Source: Pedobacter aquatilis (lineage in GTDB: Bacteria; Bacteroidota; Bacteroidia; Sphingobacteriales; Sphingobacteriaceae). From it: DNA of 64,000 nt. The translations under genes were made by a program, and so were the position numbers. The notes beneath the pieces are model-generated. The model had not been told where the DNA came from and did not search any database. It was given only the letters and a program-made list of their open reading frames with translations. Every line of letters begins with the position of its first letter. The first letter of the stretch is position 1. This document shows positions 1 through 7,593 of this stretch, piece after piece. The DNA is taken from the NCBI RefSeq assembly GCF_030409415.1, contig NZ_JAUFPW010000033.1, positions 160,049 through 224,048 of the forward strand, read 5' to 3'.

Positions 1-30
1 ATTCCACGTGTGCTTAAAATAAAACTTCAC

Positions 31-60
31 AAAGCCCAACCCTAAAAGTTGGGCTTTATT
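31..60 (+). terminator. Rho-independent terminator of an upstream gene
   Basis: A perfect 10-bp stem (AAAGCCCAAC at 31-40 with GTTGGGCTTT at 48-57) encloses a 7-nt loop and runs into TATT. It probably ends a gene lying left of the window. The structure is symmetric enough to work in either direction. Confidence 0.75.
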
Positions 61-91
61 AATTTGAATTAGTCAAAACTTAATTATAGCT

Positions 92-125
92 GTTCGAGAT
101 GTTAGCTTTTCAGCACATCTCGAAC
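92..125. repeat. Inverted repeat
   Basis: GTTCGAGATGT at 92-102 is repeated inverted at 115-125 with a 12-nt loop. No U-tract follows, so it is not an obvious terminator. It sits in AT-rich DNA without genes and may be a dispersed intergenic element. Confidence 0.5.
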
Positions 126-619
126 TAGTTGTTAGTAAGGATTTGTATTCCCTCACTAGTTTAAGTTTTTAATAAGGCAACTTAAATTTCTTGTATAAGA
201 ATAAGGGTTTTGTTGGTAATTTAAGCAGAAAAGAAAATATAAAGGCTCGGTAATCCCTTCTGGTTTATTGTTCTCTTTTTAGCGGTCAATAAATCTAAAA
301 TAGAAGCTAAGACTTTGTCTGAAAAATGAAGAAACAAAGATGCAATGAAAAGCTGAAAAATGGCGATAAAATAGAGATTTGGTGAAGTAGTATTTCTCAT
401 TTTATAACATTTGTAGATGTAAAGTGAGTACATGCTTTAGTATTTTAGGGATTAGAAGATGTATAGCATTAACTGCATAATTGCAGATCGAGGCAATCAT
501 TGGGTAGGGTAGCTGGATCTCTGTCTGGAGACCTGGGCTTTAAAAAAGATTTAAGTGAGCCGTTGGAACACTTAAACCAGAGGAGATTCTAAAAAACCTT
601 AAATAAGTAAACAAATGAT
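126..619. other. AT-rich region without a supported gene
   Basis: No open frame here has the composition or recognisable content of a gene. The only structure seen is a hairpin with stem TTTAAGTG at 550-557 and CACTTAAA at 569-576, located about 45 bases before the small membrane-protein gene at 620. It could be a leader structure of that gene. The left boundary of the mobile element cannot be placed in this stretch. Confidence 0.4.
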
Positions 620-1150
620 ATGAAGAGAACCTATATTATAATTCTTGGCGCATGTACCGCTTACATGATTGTTACGGGATTCACAGCATTGCTTTACATT
701 TTTACAGCAATTATGCAAGGTGTAATAGTGAACCTGTTTGGGTGGTGCTCAATGATCGTTTGCATTTGCATAGCGTTGATTACAATAGTTAATGGCATAA
801 AGATTTTGAGGAACATTTGTTCTCCAAGTCTTATTGGACTGAAGACGATGATGTGGATAGCGTTAATCCAAATCATTGCTCTTGTTTTTAACGGATTTCA
901 ATTTAAATTCAATTAGGGAGCTGAAGTTGTAGCCTTTTGGCAAATGGATTATGATACTGCTTTTACCCAAATTGGAATTGATTTTGATAATTTGAATTTC
1001 GGCTATACAGTTCGTTTTGCTGAATCAACGTATTGTGCAATTCGAATAAATTTAGTATTTGTCTTCTTGGCCGTGGCTTACTTTTATTATCATATAAACG
1101 CAAAAAATAGTTCATCTATTCAAAATGTTTCGAAAGGTATCTCGAATTGA
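620..1150 (+). pseudogene. Small membrane protein gene interrupted by an in-frame amber stop
   Basis: The frame starting at 620 gives a 98-residue protein with about three hydrophobic helices and ends at a TAG at 914-916. Translation continues without another stop in the same frame to 1150, and the downstream part includes an acidic segment (MDYDTAFTQIGIDFDNLNFG), the sequence YTVRFAES and a further hydrophobic helix (INLVFVFLAVAYFYY). A membrane protein of about 176 residues split by one nonsense mutation explains both halves better than two genes would. A terminator follows at 1179. The family was not recognised. The alternative is a genuine 98-residue protein followed by a separate small gene starting at 944. 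Confidence 0.55.
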
Positions 1151-1178
1151 GTATAAGATGCAATTGAAATGTTTTAAA

Positions 1179-1216
1179 CAGAAGCCTACTAGCTAAAAAC
1201 TGGTAGGCTTCTGTTG
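1179..1216 (+). terminator. Rho-independent terminator
   Basis: CAGAAGCCTAC at 1179-1189 pairs with GTAGGCTTCTG at 1203-1213, extended by two further pairs, and TTGTTTA follows. It closes the interrupted membrane-protein gene 28 bases upstream. Confidence 0.8.
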
Positions 1217-1939
1217 TTTATTCCACGAACCAATGATCGCTATTTGAATAGTATGTGTTACTATTTTTTGAGCCATGTTATCTCTTTAATAAAATTTCTC
1301 ATTAAGTTTCGTTCAAATGCTGGCTTGGAGAAACCAACATATTTGCCCCCTCCGAACCAGTTTCTAATTATTCGTAAAGTCATTAATATAGATGTTGTTG
1401 CAAGAGAAATATTTTCGGTAAAAGAGGTCAATTAGGTTCGTTTTATCCAAATATATTTTCCTTGCAACCAAAAATATAGAAAAGTAAATCGAAAAATTAT
1501 CTTCACATTTCTCTTTACTGCATAATGTGTTTCATGCAGAGATGATAAATGTGAAAACCTGATCCCAAAAGGACTGTTCACCGCAGAATGCATGGTTCAA
1601 AGGTCATCTAACCTGATGCTTTGACTTAAGCGATAATTTCAGATATCAGTTATCTTCTTTTTCTTTCTGTACGCGTTTCGCTCTGCTTTTTATTCCGGGC
1701 CTATTCAGCAGTTCTTTGCCCGCCCAGTTCTAGCGTTAGCATTTCGTATTCTTTTTTTACGGCGCTCGCAGATCTGTCGAGCGTCAATCACATAGCGGAT
1801 TTTTCAAAAACCGAAAGCGCCTACGACGTTGGTGGTATCGCCAGTAGGAGCCTTTTGAAATCAAGTTTAGGGGCTGACCCTATGTGCTTGTCAGTTTGGG
1901 TACCGTTTGTTTTCGAGTTTTGCTTTCGTTCTGAGGGCA
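1217..1939. other. Non-coding transition from AT-rich to GC-richer DNA
   Basis: No convincing gene lies between the terminator and the first transfer gene. Base composition changes within this stretch: it is AT-rich up to about 1,600, then mixed, and clearly G-rich from about 1,860. The left flank of the transfer operon, including its promoter, must be here. No exact TAnnTTTG box was found close to the first gene. Confidence 0.4.
1802..1860 (+). promoter_or_regulatory. Imperfect long hairpin in the leader of the transfer operon
   Basis: TTTCAAAA at 1802-1809 matches TTTTGAAA at 1853-1860 inverted, and CCTAC at 1820-1824 matches GTAGG at 1844-1848, forming an interrupted hairpin about 59 nt long. 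It lies 80 bases before the first transfer gene. It could be an attenuator or leader structure like those that control excision and transfer operons in related elements, but no direct evidence is visible. Confidence 0.35.
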
Positions 1940-2512
1940 ATGGGGCCTGAGGGTTTGATTTTCTGGTTTATGTTACAGCAGTTTTCCTGGGGAGCGTTTC
2001 TCGTCGCTTCGATTGTGCTCAATGTGGTATGGTATGTTTTTGTTGGTCTGGTTTTTTACCGCCCGGAGGTCTCGGCTTTTCTGGGCGGGGTCTTTGGTGG
2101 GAGCAGCGTGGATGGTGTCAGCGTTGATGACAGGGACTCATTTAAGGATGAAGAGTGGCGGGATGGGGAAATCGAAAGGGAAGTGGATGCGGCGCTGATG
2201 GGGGTTTCGAGAATGCCCGATGGAGTGGAGGTCAAAAGTTCTTCGCAGGTTAGTTTTTCTACTGCTATGGGTGAGGAAAGGTATGATCAGATTGGGCTGG
2301 TGGCTGATGTGGTGCAGGAGCTCAAAAGTATCTTTTCGGAGCTGGAAAAAAAGGCAGGTGATAAAAGAGATTTCTTTAGGCTGCTGGCCAGGGTGAAAGA
2401 GGATTACGGGCCGCTGTCGGGGCATCCGTCGGTGGGTGCACTGACGGGGTTTATCGTGGAGCAGGCACCGTTTCACCTAACTGCTGAGGAGTTGGAGAAT
2501 TTGTGGTATTAG
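1940..2512 (+). CDS. Conserved membrane protein at the head of the transfer operon
   Basis: The protein has 190 residues. Its N-terminal 40 or so residues contain two hydrophobic helices (LIFWFMLQQFSWGAFLVASI and LNVVWYVFVGLVFY). A charged, acidic linker and a C-terminal helical region rich in Glu and Leu follow. ATG 1940 is preferred over the TTG at 1907 because GAGGG precedes it and translation then begins directly with the membrane segment. It lies 24 bases before traE and is probably co-transcribed. Its place resembles the small inner-membrane proteins that precede TraE in Bacteroidota elements. The family was not recognised, and a structural role in the transfer channel is an inference. 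Confidence 0.7.
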   Translation: MGPEGLIFWFMLQQFSWGAFLVASIVLNVVWYVFVGLVFYRPEVSAFLGGVFGGSSVDGVSVDDRDSFKDEEWRDGEIEREVDAALMGVSRMPDGVEVKSSSQVSFSTAMGEERYDQIGLVADVVQELKSIFSELEKKAGDKRDFFRLLARVKEDYGPLSGHPSVGALTGFIVEQAPFHLTAEELENLWY

Positions 2513-2536
2513 TCTGGTTTTGGATTTTTTAAGGTA

Positions 2537-2920
2537 ATGGATATGAAAAGGTTAATGTGGGGGAAGCGGGGCTTTATGGCTCTGCGACAAAGTATAAAGC
2601 GGTATAATATTGAGTTGTGGCGATGTGTGTTTGTTCTGGCGCTGATGATTGTCTGGATTGCGGCGGGGCTGAACTGCTTTGCTCAGGATGGCAATGCGGG
2701 GATCCAGGAGGCGACCAATAAGGTGAAAGGCTATTTTGATACGGGCTGCGATTTGATGTATGCCATTGGTGCGGTGGTGGGGATTATCGGGGCCATTAAG
2801 GTATTCAATAAGTGGAACGCGGGAGAGCCGGACACCAATAAGGTGGCGGCGGCCTGGTTTGGTTCCTGCATATTTTTGGTGGTGGTGGCGACGGTGTTAA
2901 AGTCGTTTTTTGGGATTTAA
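2537..2920 (+). CDS. traE: TraE family conjugative transfer protein (DUF4134)
   Basis: This 127-residue protein has an N-terminal hydrophobic segment ending in CFAQD that looks like a signal sequence, then a conserved stretch around residues 50-70 (VKGYFDTGCDLMYAIGAVVG), a second membrane helix, and a third near the C-terminus (FGSCIFLVVVATVLKSFF). This layout is typical of Bacteroidota TraE, the small VirB2-like membrane subunit of the transfer apparatus. The motif IKVFNKWNAGEPD is characteristic of the family. It is followed after 17 bases by traF, whose strong ribosome-binding site lies in the gap. ATG 2537 is used; ATG 2543 in the same frame is also possible. Confidence 0.85.
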   Translation: MDMKRLMWGKRGFMALRQSIKRYNIELWRCVFVLALMIVWIAAGLNCFAQDGNAGIQEATNKVKGYFDTGCDLMYAIGAVVGIIGAIKVFNKWNAGEPDTNKVAAAWFGSCIFLVVVATVLKSFFGI

Positions 2921-2924
2921 GGTT

Positions 2925-2930
2925 AGGAGG
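2925..2930 (+). promoter_or_regulatory. Strong Shine-Dalgarno of traF
   Basis: AGGAGG lies 7 bases before ATG 2938. Perfect Shine-Dalgarno sequences are uncommon in Bacteroidota, where the anti-SD of 16S rRNA is occluded, so this site stands out and fixes the start of traF. Confidence 0.7.
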
Positions 2931-2937
2931 ATTTGTA

Positions 2938-3273
2938 ATGGCTAGTGTATATCAGGTGAATAAAGGGGTTTCGCGTCCGATTGAATTCAAGGGGCTTAAA
3001 GGCGTTTACATCGGGGTATTGGCTGGCGGGCTGGTGTTTCTACTAGTGGGGTTTGCGGCACTCTATATTTTAAGAACGCCTTTGTATGTGCTGTTGCCAA
3101 TAGTTTTATTGCTGGGGGCGGGGCTTTTTATGGCGGTGTTCCGTTTATCGAAAAGGTTCGGGGTGTACGGGTTGGGAAAGTGGATGGCGAGGCGGGGCGT
3201 GCCAAGCTATATCAGGTTTTCCTCGCGCAGGTTGTTTGTTGGCTTGAAAGGAGGGGACTATGGTAGAAGCTAA
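2938..3273 (+). CDS. traF: TraF family conjugative transfer protein (DUF4133)
   Basis: This 111-residue protein begins with the family hallmark VYQVNKGVSRPIEFKGLKG, followed by two adjacent membrane helices (residues about 25-70) and a basic C-terminal tail. It matches Bacteroidota TraF, a VirB3-like inner-membrane partner of the VirB4-type ATPase. The gene overlaps traG by 14 bases in another frame, which is the normal order and suggests coupled translation. The start is supported by the AGGAGG at 2925-2930. Confidence 0.88.
   Translation: MASVYQVNKGVSRPIEFKGLKGVYIGVLAGGLVFLLVGFAALYILRTPLYVLLPIVLLLGAGLFMAVFRLSKRFGVYGLGKWMARRGVPSYIRFSSRRLFVGLKGGDYGRS
3248..3254 (+). promoter_or_regulatory. 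Strong Shine-Dalgarno of traG
   Basis: AAGGAGG inside the 3' end of traF lies 5 bases before ATG 3260. It decides the traG start among several nearby ATG codons and fits coupled translation of traF and traG. Confidence 0.7.
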
Positions 3274-5722
3274 GATGATAATGCCAATTTATAAAATTGA
3301 GAAGGATTGCATTTTATCCAGGCAGGGAGATGTGACGGTTGGCTTTAAGGTGTCTTTGCCGGAGATTTTTACCCTTTCGGACAGGGAGTATGAAAGCTAT
3401 CACCAGAGCTGGGTGAAGGCGATTAAGTTATTACCTGAAACTTGCATGTTTCATAAGCAGGACTGGTTTGTCAAGGGGAGGTTTAAGGCTGATTTTGATT
3501 CGGCTGGAGACAGTTTTTTAGGTAGGTCTTCAGAGCGGTTTTTTAAGGAACGGGAATGTTTGGACCATAGCTGCTACATTTTTCTGACCAGAAAGGCTGG
3601 TGGGAGATTGTCGAGTTCGGCGTTAAGTAATGTGCTGCGCAAAAGCATCGCGCCCGCCCAGACCACAAATCAGGTTTTGGTGGATGAATTTTTAGATGCT
3701 GCCGGGCAGTTTGTTCGCATCATGCAGGACTCGGGTTTTGTTTCCTTGCAGCGGCTGGGCGATAATGAGCTAGCGGGTACAGCCAATTTCCCGGGCGTAC
3801 TGGAAAGATACTGCTTCCTTTTGGCTGAAGGAGAGCCTTCGGTTATCCGTGATATCCACCTTCGGGACGAGATCAGGGTGGGGGAGAAACATTGCTGGCT
3901 GTTTACGCTCTCGAACACGGAAGATTTGCCTTCGATGGTCGGTTCGCGGATAAATTATGATAAGTATTCTACCGACAGGACCAAATTTTCGGTGGGTTTT
4001 GCTTCACCCCTGGGGCAGCTGCTCAACTGTAATCATATCTATAACCAGTACATCTTTCTGGGGGATAGTTCGCTGACGCTTAAAAGACTCGAGGCGAAGA
4101 AACTTCGTTTGCAGTCGCTTTCTGCTTACAGCCGGGAGAATGCGATCAGCCGGGATGCGGTAAACGATTTTCTTAATGAGGCGATTGCTGGTGGAAAATT
4201 GCCTGTGAAATCACATTTTAATGTGCTTTGTTGGAGCGAAGATGAGGGGGAGATGAAGGAAGCAGGTAATATGGTTTCTTCGGCTATGGCGCAGATGGAT
4301 GCGGTAGCGAAACTGGAGAGCGACGGGAAGGCGCAGGTCTGGTTTGCCGGGCTGCCGGGCAATGAGGCGGATTTTGCGATGAACGATACCTTTGACACCT
4401 TTTTAGAACAGGCGAGTTGTTTTTTTAACCTGGAGAGTAATTACCGCTCGTCGGTTTCGCCCTTTGGAGTGCGTCTTGGGGACAGGCTTTCCGGCCGTCC
4501 GGTACATGTGGACATCTCGGATGAACCGATTAGCCTTGGGATAGCGACCAATCGCAACAAGTTTATCCTAGGACCTTCGGGTTCCGGAAAGTCTTTTTTG
4601 ACCAATCATCTGATGCGGAGTTATGCCGAGCAGGGGGCGCATGTGGTGATTGTGGATGTGGGACATAGTTACTCGGGGCTTTGTGAGCTGATGGGTGGGT
4701 ATTACTTTACCTATTCTGAATCTTCGCCTATTGCTTTTAATCCGTTTTATCTCGGTGAGGGGGAGGTGATGGATACTGAGAAGAAGGAATCCATTAAGAC
4801 GCTTTTGCTTGCACTTTGGAAAAAGGATGATGAGACTTTTACTCGTTCGGAATATGTGGCGCTTTCGGGTGCGCTGAGCTTATATTTTGAGTATCTGGGA
4901 ACCAGGCATGATATCTTTCCGTGCTTTAATTCTTTTTATGAGTATTTGCAGTCTGGTTATGGGGCGGAGCTGGAGCGGAGACGGGTCAAGGCTTCTGATT
5001 TTGATATCGGGAATTTCATTTATGTGCTTTCGCCCTTTTACCGTGGCGGGGAGTTTGATTACCTGCTGAATGCGAGGGAGAATCTGGACCTTTTAGCTCA
5101 GCCCTTTATTGTTTTTGAGCTGGACAATATAAAGGACCACCCGATTCTTTTTCCAGTGGTGACCCTTATCATTATGGAAGTGTTCATCTCCAAGATGAGA
5201 AAGCTCAAAGGGGTTCGTAAGGTGTTTTTGTGCGAGGAGGCCTGGAAGGCCATTGCCAAAGAAGGAATGGCTGAGCAGCTGAAATACTTATTTAAAACGG
5301 TTAGAAAGCATTTTGGGGAGGCGATAGTGGTGACCCAGGAAGTGGAGGACATTATTTCTTCTCCCATTGTCAAGCAGGCAATTATCAATAACTCGGACTG
5401 TAAGATTCTGCTCGACCAGAGCAAATACCAGAACAAGTTCGATCAGATACAGGAACTTTTGGGACTAACCGATAAGGAAAAGGCGCAGGTGTTGTCCTTA
5501 AACAAAGCAAACGACGCAAAGAGGAAGTATAAGGAGGTATTCATTTCTATCGGCGGGCAGATGAGTAAGGTGTACCGGACCGAGGTTTCTCTGGAAGAGT
5601 ATCTGTGCTATACCACTGAAGAGCGGGAAAAGCTTCGGGTGAGCGAATATGCGGGCAGGTACGGCTCGATGCAACGGGGGATTGCGGCGTTGGCTGCTGA
5701 GATCAGGGCAAAGCCCGGGTAA
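3260..5722 (+). CDS. traG: TraG family conjugation ATPase (VirB4-like)
   Basis: The 820-residue protein is the motor ATPase of the type IV secretion apparatus, acting at the inner membrane. An N-terminal TraG domain of about 430 residues begins with MIMPIYKIEKDCILSRQGD. The Walker A motif GPSGSGKS is at about 438-445 and the Walker B region VFLCEEAW at about 655-662. Downstream are the family's QEVEDIISSPIVKQAIINNS and QIQELLGLTDKEKAQVLSLN segments. Length and order are those of a complete CTnDOT-type TraG. Despite its name it corresponds to VirB4, not to the VirD4 coupling protein. It is co-transcribed with traE and traF. Confidence 0.95.
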   Translation: MVEAKMIMPIYKIEKDCILSRQGDVTVGFKVSLPEIFTLSDREYESYHQSWVKAIKLLPETCMFHKQDWFVKGRFKADFDSAGDSFLGRSSERFFKERECLDHSCYIFLTRKAGGRLSSSALSNVLRKSIAPAQTTNQVLVDEFLDAAGQFVRIMQDSGFVSLQRLGDNELAGTANFPGVLERYCFLLAEGEPSVIRDIHLRDEIRVGEKHCWLFTLSNTEDLPSMVGSRINYDKYSTDRTKFSVGFASPLGQLLNCNHIYNQYIFLGDSSLTLKRLEAKKLRLQSLSAYSRENAISRDAVNDFLNEAIAGGKLPVKSHFNVLCWSEDEGEMKEAGNMVSSAMAQMDAVAKLESDGKAQVWFAGLPGNEADFAMNDTFDTFLEQASCFFNLESNYRSSVSPFGVRLGDRLSGRPVHVDISDEPISLGIATNRNKFILGPSGSGKSFLTNHLMRSYAEQGAHVVIVDVGHSYSGLCELMGGYYFTYSESSPIAFNPFYLGEGEVMDTEKKESIKTLLLALWKKDDETFTRSEYVALSGALSLYFEYLGTRHDIFPCFNSFYEYLQSGYGAELERRRVKASDFDIGNFIYVLSPFYRGGEFDYLLNARENLDLLAQPFIVFELDNIKDHPILFPVVTLIIMEVFISKMRKLKGVRKVFLCEEAWKAIAKEGMAEQLKYLFKTVRKHFGEAIVVTQEVEDIISSPIVKQAIINNSDCKILLDQSKYQNKFDQIQELLGLTDKEKAQVLSLNKANDAKRKYKEVFISIGGQMSKVYRTEVSLEEYLCYTTEEREKLRVSEYAGRYGSMQRGIAALAAEIRAKPG

Positions 5723-5770
5723 CACCCAATCTAAAATTAATTCTTTATTGGATATGGAAGGATTTGGACC

Positions 5771-5815
5771 TTGGCTAAAAGCTAAGCTTCCGGCAAAGGC
5801 TCCGAAAGAAAACAG
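5771..5815 (+). repeat. Interspersed repeat of the element, copy 1 (after traG)
   Basis: This copy contains the palindromic core AAGCTAAGCTT followed by CCGGCAAAGGCTCC. It is a degenerate member of the family seen again at 6984, 7289, 9442, 9523 and 10843. It lies in the gap between traG and the lipoprotein gene. Confidence 0.45.
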
Positions 5816-5855
5816 CGAAGGGAAATCAATTAAAGTTTACTAAAAAACGAATAAC

Positions 5856-6227
5856 ATGAGCGCAATCAAATTATTGCTGGGGCTGTGCTTTGGCTTTGCT
5901 TTAGCCGCTTGCCAGGGAGATAGGGTCAGGGATTTTATGCCCGGGAGTTATGTGAGCTCGGCAGGCGGCGAGTTCAGCATGGCCAGCGATACGCTAAAGG
6001 TCGAGCTGGTGGAAGGTAACAATTATAAGGTTTTGCGAAGTACGGGCTACAACCTGATCCGTAATGGCAAGGTCGGGAGGAGGGAATATGAAACGCAGGT
6101 TTGGAGCTGCACCTATAGCGTAGCCACAAATCAGTTAACTGAGCTCAGGAAAGGAAGAGTGATCTCCTTTTTTCCAGGACGAGGGGAGCTGAGCGTTGGT
6201 AAGCGCATATATAAAAAGATAAATTAA
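5856..6227 (+). CDS. Small lipoprotein of the transfer operon
   Basis: The 123-residue product has a signal peptide with a clear lipobox (FALAAC, Cys19), so it should be lipid-anchored. The mature part is about 100 residues of mostly beta character without a recognised domain. Position between traG and traI is where small lipoproteins occur in many type IV secretion operons, and a VirB7-like or entry-exclusion role is conceivable. Neither is shown by sequence. The gap before it is 133 bases and holds one interspersed repeat. Confidence 0.65.
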   Translation: MSAIKLLLGLCFGFALAACQGDRVRDFMPGSYVSSAGGEFSMASDTLKVELVEGNNYKVLRSTGYNLIRNGKVGRREYETQVWSCTYSVATNQLTELRKGRVISFFPGRGELSVGKRIYKKIN

Positions 6228-6245
6228 CAGAACGAGGACAAGAAA

Positions 6246-6941
6246 ATGATGGGAAGCATGAAAAAGTTTATGGTGATACTGCCAATCTCGGCGATGACAA
6301 TATTTGTGACTTTGCCAACCGGTGCGAACGCGCAGGTGGCGTTTTTGGAGGTGATTAAGGCAGGGGTTAAAAAGGTGATTAAGGCGATGGATCTAAAGGT
6401 GCAGCGCTTGCAGAACGAGACGATCTGGCTGCAAAACGCGCAGAAGGTGCTGGAAAACCAGCTTTCAAAACTGAAGTTGGGAGAGATTGCGGAATGGACA
6501 GGGAAACAGAAAGCGCTTTATGGCCAGTACTATGAGGAGCTCTGGAAGGTGAAATCTGCAATCGTGTACTATAAAAGGCTTCGGGAACTGACTGAGATTC
6601 AGGTACGCATCGTGGAGGAATATAAGTGGGCCTGGAACCTGTTCAATAAGTCTGGGCATTTTTCTGCTGATGAGCTGCTTGCGATGGAAAAGGTGTATTC
6701 GGGGATACTGGAGGTTTCGGTGAAGAATGTAGACGGGATTCTTTCAATCGTGGGTTCATTTAAGACGCAGATGAGCGACGGGGCGAGGCTGGAGCTGATT
6801 GTTGCGGCGGCGGACGCGATGGAAGCCAACTGGCAGGATTTGAAAAGGTTTAACAGGGAAAATAGTTTGCTTTCAATTCAAAGGGCGAAATCATTGGATG
6901 AGGTTGCTAAACTAAAGGAGCTGTATGGGATCGAGAATTAA
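6246..6941 (+). CDS. traI: TraI-type conjugative transfer protein (VirB5-like position)
   Basis: The 231-residue exported protein starts with a signal peptide ending near ANAQ and continues as a long amphipathic helical protein (KVQRLQNETIWLQNAQKVLE). Its C-terminal part (TQMSDGARLELI, then FNRENSLLSIQRAKSLDEV and LKELYGIEN) is shared with the next two genes. This matches the periplasmic protein usually called TraI in Bacteroidota elements. It should assist pilus or channel assembly in the periplasm. Its 3' end overlaps the next gene by 17 bases. The alternative start is ATG 6258 (MKKFMV), which would give a more usual signal peptide. Confidence 0.78.
   Translation: MMGSMKKFMVILPISAMTIFVTLPTGANAQVAFLEVIKAGVKKVIKAMDLKVQRLQNETIWLQNAQKVLENQLSKLKLGEIAEWTGKQKALYGQYYEELWKVKSAIVYYKRLRELTEIQVRIVEEYKWAWNLFNKSGHFSADELLAMEKVYSGILEVSVKNVDGILSIVGSFKTQMSDGARLELIVAAADAMEANWQDLKRFNRENSLLSIQRAKSLDEVAKLKELYGIEN
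6914..6920 (+). promoter_or_regulatory. Shine-Dalgarno of the second TraI-like gene
   Basis: AAAGGAG within the 3' end of traI lies 4 bases before ATG 6925, at an overlapping gene junction. Confidence 0.6.
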
Positions 6942-7593
6942 AGGTTACTGGAAATTTCTTTTTGGTTTTATGGTAGTGATTTGGGGCGTGGCTTTAAGCT
7001 CAGCTTCCTGCAAAGCTCAAAATTGGAACGAGGTCTTTCGTCAAAAGATAACGCAGGAAAAATACTTACTTAAGCAAATCGCCTATCTTAAAGTATATGC
7101 CGGTCAGGCCTGGAACGGCTATAAACTGGTGAGTGGTGGTCTGGAAAACATTGGTGGTTTTACTTCTGGAGAATTCAGGTTGCATGAGGCCTTTATCTCA
7201 GGCCTGTCAAAAGTGAGCAGTTTGGTGAGGAAGGATTTCAGGATCGAAGAAATCGTGAAATTCCAACTTGGCATCAATTCCAATTTAAGGGCTTTGCAGA
7301 AAGGCTCAGCCTTAAGCCCAGCCCCAAATCAAGATTATTATAAGGCAGTGCAGGAAAAGATAGCAGCAGAATGCAATTCCGATCTGGATGAACTGATGGA
7401 TATTGTGTTATCAGGAAATCTGGCTTTGAACGATGCGGAGCGGCTTGGTCGATTGGGTGCGATTCACGCCTCGATGCGGGAGAAATCAGAATTTACAAGA
7501 TGGTTCTGCACGGGGGCTGCGCTTGTGGCCCGGTCTGAGAAAGGAGAAAAACTGGATATAGAAGAGTTAAGGAGGCTTTATGAAAAAAATTAG
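6925..7593 (+). CDS. Second TraI-like periplasmic transfer protein
   Basis: The 222-residue protein has a signal peptide (hydrophobic segment FGFMVVIWGVALSSAS) and a helical body. The segment YKLVSGGLENIGGFTSGEFRLHEAF aligns with the next gene's GYSKVAAIASGNFSLHEVF, so the two are paralogues in tandem. The C-terminal LALNDAERL and IEELRRLYEKN mirror traI. Two copies of the element's interspersed repeat lie inside this gene, one at the signal-peptide end and one at residues around 122-137 (QKGSALSPAPNQD), both read in the same frame. Related genes are sometimes annotated as TerB-like. Function in the transfer apparatus is inferred from context. Confidence 0.72.
   Translation: MGSRIKGYWKFLFGFMVVIWGVALSSASCKAQNWNEVFRQKITQEKYLLKQIAYLKVYAGQAWNGYKLVSGGLENIGGFTSGEFRLHEAFISGLSKVSSLVRKDFRIEEIVKFQLGINSNLRALQKGSALSPAPNQDYYKAVQEKIAAECNSDLDELMDIVLSGNLALNDAERLGRLGAIHASMREKSEFTRWFCTGAALVARSEKGEKLDIEELRRLYEKN
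6984..7026 (+). repeat. Interspersed repeat, copy 2 (inside a gene)
   Basis: Core AAGCTCAGCTTCCTGC is close to the intergenic copy at 9442. It encodes part of the signal peptide of the gene at 6925. Confidence 0.45.
7289..7335 (+). repeat. Interspersed repeat, copy 3 (inside a gene)
   Basis: GGGCTTTGCAGAAAGGCTCA and GCCCAGCCCCAAATCAAG match the intergenic copy at 9442 along about 45 bases. It is read as KGSALSPAPNQ and does not break the frame. Confidence 0.55.
7569..7575 (+). promoter_or_regulatory. Strong Shine-Dalgarno of the third TraI-like gene
   Basis: AAGGAGG lies 4 bases before ATG 7580, inside the 3' end of the upstream gene, again at an overlapping junction. Confidence 0.65.

Noticed and set aside
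221..433. Open frame of 70 codons on the minus strand in the left AT-rich region
   Set aside because: No recognisable domain or start signal, and its composition is that of the surrounding non-coding DNA.
1214..1435. Open frame of 73 codons on the plus strand
   Set aside because: It begins directly after the terminator hairpin at 1179-1213, has no homology I can recognise and no ribosome-binding or promoter signal.
5649..5843. Open frame running from the end of traG into the spacer
   Set aside because: It is a shifted frame of traG continued through an interspersed repeat; no independent support.
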